From the NCBI GenBank assembly GCA_949357655.1, contig CASHTG010000005.1:1-64000 (forward strand): DNA of 64,000 nucleotides, read 5' to 3'. Positions 57,801-64,000 of this stretch are shown here, one piece after another; position 1 is the first letter of the stretch; the number at the start of each line of letters is the position of its first letter. The stretch is from Parascedosporium putredinis. Its lineage: Eukaryota > Ascomycota > Sordariomycetes > Microascales > Microascaceae. Made by a program: the position numbers and the translations under genes. The notes below the pieces were generated by a model. That model saw nothing but the letters and a program-made list of their open reading frames with translations, did not search any database and was not told the DNA's origin.

Positions 57801-59455
57801 TGGATCTCCTGCGCCTTATATGGATCCATCTTCTTCATCCGTCTGTTCTTCACAGTGCGTGCATCCTGCTGCTAGGTCTGACCTCCCCAGATGAAACTGC
57901 CACTCAGCTGGTCACTCGGCCTAACCCGACCGCTGATAAGATTTCACATTGTTCTTGACGAGAATGACTCTATTATACCGGATCTATTGCCTCGAATATT
58001 TTCCACCTTTGCCAAGCTAGCCCCGAGTGCGGTCCCCGTTTTTATTTATTTATTTATTTATTTTTTACTTCTTCTTTGTTTCTGCTCAATACCATCGAGG
58101 GACGATTGCCGTTTCTCATCCAGCCCATCTTGCTTGATCAATCGCCGAGTTGCGCTTGGATCTTCCATTCCTCACTTCACATTAAATGTTTCGGTCGTTT
58201 GCTTGTCTCATCCTGATAGACATGCCGCATTATTATTGCTGTAGCGAACAGTACGAAGTATGCTCATCACTACCTCGGTACACGCACCTTTTTTTTTTTT
58301 TATCAAAACTTATCATGACGCGTGCCTCTCTACACTTCCTCCTACTTTAACAAAGAACCCTCCCACGAAAGGCCTCGACCATCGAGAAAGGTCTGGATGG
58401 CCTCAGCAGGTTTCACGATCAAAGGCCAGGCTCAGAGGACATGACATGACTGAATGAGCACGACGTGGCTCTGGATGAACCAGACGGATAGGACAAGAAA
58501 ACCCAAGCATATGAAGGTGGCGCCAGATCTTAACTTTTGAGGGTTACGAGGTACTCGAGTAATACCTGGCAAACCCCTTTGAACCAAGTGAAACCCTGTA
58601 TCAGTGTGAAATATGTTGAAAACACTGTGTACTTTAAGTGTACAAGACTCTCTTCGCCCACCCGTCAAGGTCAAAGGCTTGCTCCATCTTATTAATTGGG
58701 TCCAGGAACATTCTTTCCGTGTTCTTCTCTCTTTTGTGATAGTTCAGTATCGCCCTCGATGCTACTGTCCCGCAAAACGATCCTCCCCCAAAACCCGGCT
58801 CCTCAAAACCCGACTGGGTCTCTCAAAACTGCCTGTGTCGCCGCCTCCCCGTTGGGTTTGTCACCCCCTCGTTTCTCCTGGAGCAGCCTCTTAACCAATT
58901 TCTCACCACTCGTGAGCCGATGTCCCTTTCTCCCACTTCTTTTCCCTTTACCTTATCCCATCCATGAAAACCTGCTCGGAATAGCAAACCATCTAGAACA
59001 TCACGATTCGATTACAAATCGTCCCGAGCCAACTTCTCTTCATCTCGACATCCTCGAAGTTCGTGCGAGATCCACATTCGGTTGAAATCAGCCACTCCTG
59101 GGCCATCTCGCGCAATTTTAAACATCCAGTCGAACGAGTATCGCAACGACGCCTGCGAGCGAGTGTCTTTTGCCCCCTTCTCCTAAACGGAGCCCATAAA
59201 AGGGAAATTAAGGAGGAGGACCGAAGCAAAGTTGATCTATACGACCACACGCATTACAGTCTCGTATGGGGTTCTTCGCAGCTTCGCGTCCTTGATTGCT
59301 GTGCTTCCCCCTTTCTCTTGCGTGCGAGAGATGGTTGGAGCGACTTTACGTAGACAGTCTCCATCTCCTCCCCGACCCTCAATGCACCCCCTTCCCGCGA
59401 GTCCTCTCCCAGGGCGTCCTCCATACTCGATGGCTGGGATTTTGGTCTCCGCACA
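54844..59455. other. Long gene-poor region upstream of the RGS gene
   Basis: 4.6 kb without a supported gene. It contains one ATCCATGGAT (55701), a short 10-bp-unit tandem (ACGCAGTCGC, 56855-56880), a TTTA microsatellite (about 58042-58066) and a T run (58291-58301). From about 58700 on there is a strongly pyrimidine-rich stretch typical of a long fungal 5' leader, likely belonging to the RGS gene. Open frames up to 146 codons exist on both strands but look non-coding. Confidence 0.5.
58042..58066 (+). repeat. TTTA microsatellite
   Basis: Several consecutive TTTA units follow GTCCCCG near 58040. This is a simple slippage-type repeat in a non-coding region. Confidence 0.8.
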
Positions 59456-60361
59456 ATGATGTCGACCTCATCACGACCCCCAAGCGGTGCCTTTCTCACA
59501 ACCTCTTACAACCCTCCCACATTATCTGATATATTATCAAACACATCGCAGCCTCCCTGGACCTTGAGCGCGTTTATGGCCTATCTGTCACAGAATCATT
59601 GCCTTGAGACTTTAGAGTTTACAATGGAGGCTGAGCGGTATCGCACTGAGTATAACCACATCATACACACGCGAACAGTGCCCATTCCCGAAGAGAACGA
59701 GTATATGTGCTCTATGTGGGCAAAATTGATGGAAGCCTACATTGTCCCCTGCTCTCCGCGGGAGGTCAATCTTCCCTGTCCGGTTCGCGATGGTCTCCTA
59801 AGCCATCCGTGCTCCACCACACCGCCACACCCTCACAACTCGACGAAGCCGTCAACATCGTATACGAACTAATGAATGACTCGGTTCTCGTTCCTTTTAT
59901 TGAATCGATCTCTCCATACTGTCCAGATCATCAGATGGACGACGATCCTCTCGACCGTCGCCACAGCAGGTCCCGCATGCGCTCAAATAAAGAGCCTCCG
60001 CCCACTCAACGCGAAACAAGCCGTTCACCCAAATTCCTGCCGGCGGTTCTGGGCGGAAGAGGCAGCCGATCGGCATCTGCCTCTGTCGAAGCTGTTGACC
60101 GTGCTGGCTTGACCGATGATAGTGGTAGTGCAAACTCCCCACCGGCGATGGAACCGATGACCCTCCCATGACACCTCCGACAGCTGAATGGACCTTTGCC
60201 TCCTCGCCCCCGGTGGCCTTCAACGAGCACTAAATGCGCATAACAACGGGTGGAAGAAGGTCGGTGCAAAGCTCGGTCTGAGTAAAAACCGAGACCTGGG
60301 CAGCCAAAACATCAACATCGCACGTCAACATCCTCACCTATCGATAGAGATACGCCGATGA
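59456..60361 (+). CDS. RGS-domain G-protein regulator (RgsA/Rgs2-like)
   Basis: A GTPase-activating regulator of heterotrimeric G-protein alpha subunits, about 305 residues. The RGS fold begins at PTLSDILSNTSQPPWTLSAF and continues MAYLSQNHCLETLEFTMEAE, the first helices with the conserved E/N contact region. It then has YIVPCSPREVNLP and, in the next frame, QLDEAVNIVYELMNDSVLVP with FIESI. The tail is Ser/Pro-rich (SRSPKFLPAVLGGRGSRSAS) and ends with PPVAFNEH, NAHNNGWKKVGAKLGLSK. The order of parts fits the fungal RgsA group. Frame breaks lie near 59805-59815, near 60165 and near 60230. The end is uncertain (TGA 60359-60361, or 60379-60381 after one more shift). Confidence 0.75.
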
Positions 60362-60393
60362 TGGATGACAACCACTTATGAAGTGAACAGGCC

Positions 60394-61272
60394 ATGTCAC
60401 CTCCAGGAAACTCCGCCATGGACCTTTCGACAAGGCCAATATTCTCATGTAATATCACTAAAACCGACGGACGGCTTGGTTGGGAAGAACCTCATCCTGG
60501 TAGGCGGCTGTCCAGCCTGCCTGAGCTGAACCCGTCTGGTTGGGACGATAAATGCGCGAGAGTTGAAGGTCGTTGGCCACCGTGTGGTGGAGAACACAGG
60601 AGTGGCATGGCCGCAAAAGCTCGAAGCGAGCAAGACTATTGCCGATATAGAATTCAGAGGCTGTCCTTCACCAAACGACCTATACGACCTATTCGTTTTC
60701 AGAGTTACACCAAGGTTCGCCGCTGCTCCGCCGAGGATGGCGCACAAGAGGTCCACAGAACACGGTTGTGTCCGGGGAGACCTGTCGCCCAGCCTCAAGA
60801 TTCGATGATGATCGACGCGTTATCAAGGTTGTCAGCAGAACTCGAGTCCGATATGGAGAGCAGAACCGATGTTAGCATGGAAACATACTCTCCCACCTTA
60901 TGCGCAGATGATATGCTCGCCCCCATCTCCTCTCTCTCTCTACCCATTTCGTTCGCCGAGCTGTCTCACTTCTTTGAAAACCTCCCGATGGAGGGCGGCA
61001 GTTATCCAATGGCATGTTTTGAATCTTACGACAAAGCGAACATGGGGCTTGAGGACGTTTACGGCTGGGAGGCGGAGCTCGACAAACAGCTCTTAGTACA
61101 GAATCGGCGGAGATATCTCGCTGCATTGCGTGCCGTCACGAGCACAATGAAAAGAGGGAACGTTGGGGCGCGCAAGCTTTTTCAGCGCGTGTTGAACTTT
61201 GGACGCGATCCAGCAGCCGACGCAAACTTTAGCCGAAGGACGAGCATGGTGAAGACGTGTCACAGACCATGA
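60394..61272 (+). CDS. Uncharacterised protein (probably frame-shifted twice)
   Basis: One frame is open for 292 codons, but its middle part (about 60560-60800) is arginine/cysteine-rich and unlike the flanks. In the same stretch another frame reads LVGTINARELKVVGHRVVEN, then GVAWPQKLEASKTIADIEFR and PNDLYDLFVFRVTPRF, which looks far more protein-like. The true product is therefore probably frame 1, then frame 2, then frame 1, through two compensating errors. The C-terminal part is acidic then amphipathic (MIDALSRLSAELESDMESR; FAELSHFFENLPMEGG; RRRYLAALRAVTSTMKRG). No domain recognised. It starts only about 30 bp after the RGS gene, so the true start or even separateness is uncertain. Confidence 0.45.
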   Translation: MSPPGNSAMDLSTRPIFSCNITKTDGRLGWEEPHPGRRLSSLPELNPSGWDDKCARVEGRWPPCGGEHRSGMAAKARSEQDYCRYRIQRLSFTKRPIRPIRFQSYTKVRRCSAEDGAQEVHRTRLCPGRPVAQPQDSMMIDALSRLSAELESDMESRTDVSMETYSPTLCADDMLAPISSLSLPISFAELSHFFENLPMEGGSYPMACFESYDKANMGLEDVYGWEAELDKQLLVQNRRRYLAALRAVTSTMKRGNVGARKLFQRVLNFGRDPAADANFSRRTSMVKTCHRP

Positions 61273-61816
61273 TACCACTGCAAGCGGGACGGAGTTCAAG
61301 GAGGAGGCGCACTGGGGATTTGTTTTTGGCGTTGGTTGCCGCATTTTGTGTCTGGCATTGCCTTTTCTGGGGGTTTTTCTTTTTAACGCTTTTTTTTCCC
61401 TTCTCATTGTTTTCATGAGACACGTTCACAGCATACACGGGCATGCATGATAGACGCGGCTTGATCTAGGAAGTGGAGTGCAAGGGGCCCCGGGCGTTTT
61501 GTGTTTATAAAGAGCGGCGCCCCCTGCTATGGCTTGGGCGGGATTTCACAGTCATTTCTCTTGATCTCCTTCTATATTTCGGACTTTGTAATCAAAATGT
61601 CAAGATACTTGCATCACCCCAAAGGGAAAGGTTGGATGGAGATCTCTAACAAAGCGTTATAAGATGGATGAATCCGGAATTATTAAGCTCAAGTTTCTTT
61701 CTAAATGGGGTGAAGCATAATTTGGTCCCCAATTTCCAGTTGTCAGTCGTTGAGACGGGGGTAATGGGCTTGTTCAACTCCGTGAGATGAGCGACATTGC
61801 TGCATCTCTGTAGCTA
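61273..61816. other. Convergent intergenic region
   Basis: About 540 bp between the uncharacterised gene and the dioxygenase 3' end, with nothing recognised beyond T-rich runs. Confidence 0.6.
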
Positions 61817-63052
61817 CTAAGAAGACCCGAAAATTGATTTTTGGGGACAGCTGGGTTCAACGGTCTGGGGAACCCTCCCCCAAAAGTAGGTTATGATGTC
61901 AATTCCCATAAATTGATCAGTATAAGAGTGTGCTGGATCGTCATTCGCAGCGCTGGCGCACACTAAGAGGGGCATAAAGTGTTCGCCACCACCAGAAGGG
62001 TGCATCTCAAAGCTATGCGGCAGGCCGCGCCAGCATCGTAGCCTCGCCAGCCTCTCGGCACGAGTGGGGCGAGAGACAACTTGAGAGAGCGCAACATTCC
62101 AGGTATCTGAGCGGGCTCTGAAGCCGGCCAAGTCCGCATGATTGGTCGGGGCGCGAAGACGCCGCAGAATGCCGAGGTTATGGAAGGAAGCAAAGCCCGA
62201 GCCGACAATGGCAACGTTGGAGTCTCGGAGCTTGGAGAGGGCGGCACCCATGCGGAAGTGTGCCGCCGGGTCTTCGCTTTCCAGCACGGAGACCTGGACT
62301 ATGGGTATGTCGGCAGCCGGATTGATGAGGAGAAAGGGAATGAAGACACCATGGTCCCAGCCTGATAGAGAAAAAGGACCCGACAAAAGCCCCGAAGAAC
62401 GGGGCAAAGCGTTCCGGCAGTCAGCTAACTGCGCATAGTTATTACTCCGGGAAGGTGATTTGAAGGGAACAGCAGAAGCACTGGTCAAAGGGGGTCCTAC
62501 CCGGCCCCCATTTTCCTTACTTCAACTCTTTTCACCGCCAAAAATAGATTTGAAGAAAGGGCAACGAAAAACCTACCCCTTTTGGCGTCAAGTTTAGGTT
62601 GTAGACCCTCAGCCAGCATAGCCGCCCGAATTTCGGCCGCCACCTCGGGGCTGCCGGGGGCATCATACTTGAGGCTATATGCCGCCTCGGGGAAGTTGTA
62701 GTAGTCATAGTAGAGCTCATGTTTGGGGGCCGATGAGATGGTAGGGTGACCTTCCAGCCAGTGGGCCGTCACGACGATGATGGCACGCGGGGCCCGCGGA
62801 GTACCGAGGCCGAGTATCCGGGGCACCCGCGTGCTAAGGGACGCCACAATGTCCCCGTGGTTTGGGTCGCCGAGGATGGGAAGCGGGCCTGGAGGGCAGA
62901 CACACCCGTTCCTGCGCGTTAGTCTTGGTTATCATATGCACAGGCCGGGGCGAGTGCCCGTGGTGAGTTGGGACTTGATCGATAATAACGAGAGTTGGGG
63001 TGAAGCCATTACCTCCTCCATGGGAAACGCAGATGACGGGAGCGCGATACAT
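61817..63052 (-). CDS. Extradiol aromatic ring-opening dioxygenase, DODA/LigB type
   Basis: A 298-residue metal-dependent dioxygenase of the class III extradiol/4,5-DOPA dioxygenase family, which cleaves catechol-type rings. Exons on the minus strand are 63052-63013, 62888-62577 and 62361-61817, with introns of 124 bp (62889-63012) and 215 bp (62362-62576). The joined frame is exactly 299 codons with no break. Metal-site histidines appear in VSHGGGPLP, VTAHWLEG, GWDHGVFIPFLL and GGGEHFMPLLV. Also present are a Tyr-rich YYDYYNFPEAAYSLKYDAPG and ALSKLRDSNVAIVGSGFASF. The second intron is unusually long for this window. No neighbouring betalain- or catechol-pathway gene is seen. The physiological substrate is unknown. 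Confidence 0.88.
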
Positions 63053-64000
63053 GTTTCCCCACTCACAGCAGCTCTTAGGAGCAGGATTCGCCAAAGGCCG
63101 TGTTGGCGACAAAAGGATTATATGTTTGAGGAAGACGATGTTGATCTTAATTGCCAAGATAAATTGCCCCAATCTTGTAAGCCAACTCTAGCAGCGCCAC
63201 GGATGTAGAAAATAATCATCCGACAACACAGACAAGGCGTAGTATGCAGAGAACGAGCTAAATAGATTTTATCTACCTCGGTAAGGTGGGACCTTTTTAT
63301 CCTACACTAGCGCCCGGGAAACAGTTGAGGGGGTGGATTTCTTCACAACGAGCTAGCACCCAGCCACGCGCCCGAGAAACCCTCCAGGTACCGTCCTCAT
63401 CCATCATGCAAATCCGTGCCAGAATGGCGAGCGTTTTAGGGCGGAGAAGGTAGGGTCACAACACATCCATGGATCGTTCGGCCAACATTAGTCAGAATTG
63501 GTAAGACTTGTCGTCCAAGTGGAGAGCCTGTGGGATGAGGAGGGCTGTATACGGGGCATGGAGGCTTCTAGGAGCGGGACTATTTTAAACCTGCGGGAGC
63601 ACTTCTCACGCCCGTCTCCCGGCCATCTCATAGAGTGCCTGGCGTGCGCTTCCACTCTAGGAGAGGCGTCCTGGATCGCTTTGGGCCAAGGGGCGGGGGC
63701 CCTCAAGCGCTCCAGCGCGCAATAGCCAGTGTATCCGTGATATGGTGCGTTGGGTGAAGCGGCCTTGGGATTTCTCTGTTGGCTCAATTTCCCTCGCTGT
63801 CTTTGACAGAGGCGCCGCGGGCCGCTCTGCCTTGGGTTACGCCGCGGGCAGTCGATAGACCGATCCATCTTGGGGTATAATAAAACAATATCGACCCTAG
63901 GTTTGGCTCTGAAGGATGTTCCTGACCCCGCAATGAAAAAAGCGGCAATCATGTAATAGAAGGGCCTCTGATGCGAGGAGTGAAGGATGGACCCAATGGA
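63053..64000. other. Right-edge region without supported gene
   Basis: About 950 bp. It includes one ATCCATGGAT at 63465-63474, about 410 bp upstream of the dioxygenase start. A 154-codon open frame on the minus strand (63488-63952) is Arg/Pro/Ser-rich without protein-like features and is not called. A gene continuing beyond the window cannot be excluded. Confidence 0.5.

Noticed and set aside
63488..63952. 154-codon minus-strand open frame at the right edge
   Set aside because: Arg/Pro/Ser-rich composition expected of a random frame in GC-rich DNA. No start context or motif support.

Overview
This window comes from a filamentous ascomycete, most likely in Eurotiomycetes (Aspergillus/Penicillium side). 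The evidence is short 48-80 bp introns with GTRNGT donors, a fused pentafunctional AROM gene, a divergent H4-H3 histone pair, fungal C2H2 and RGS regulators, and an AT-rich, RIP-degraded repeat block next to gene-rich DNA of ordinary composition. The genus is not determined.

Layout. 1-9160 is an extremely AT-rich block with no surviving reading frames. It contains nested transposon remnants: a long terminal inverted repeat family (A), a shorter one (B), a pair of LTR-like direct repeats 6 kb apart, and one undegraded 108-bp solo-LTR-like insertion with a 5-bp target duplication. A kinase-like gene (9629-10620) sits on a small island of normal DNA, followed by a second short AT-rich stretch. 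From about 11.4 kb on, the DNA is ordinary genic sequence. In order it holds: AROM (+), an Rpn4-like zinc-finger factor (-), histone H4 (-) and H3 (+), splicing factor Prp3 (-), RNA polymerase I largest subunit (+), a C2H2 factor (-), the TFIIH/repair helicase XPD/Rad3 (+), a DDHD phospholipase (-), a Pps1-type dual-specificity phosphatase (+), Atg18 (-), a phenol 2-monooxygenase-like flavoprotein (+), a Ulp1-type SUMO protease (+), an RGS protein (+), an uncharacterised gene (+) and a DODA/LigB-type dioxygenase (-). Most are housekeeping genes, and nothing looks like a metabolic cluster.

Regulation visible in the DNA includes a Gcn4/CpcA-type TGAGTCA upstream of AROM, a perfect PACE box (GGTGGCAAA) just upstream of the Rpn4-like gene, PAC and RRPE-like boxes upstream of the Pol I subunit, and a palindromic E-box between Prp3 and the Pol I gene. 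The palindrome ATCCATGGAT occurs eight times, always between genes.

A major caveat: nearly every long gene is broken by one to nine frameshifts. The great majority are repaired by adding one base to a short homopolymer. Because essential genes are hit, I read this as a consensus (sequencing) error pattern, not pseudogenisation. H4, H3, the C2H2 factor and the dioxygenase are intact. Gene spans below treat the broken frames as one gene.
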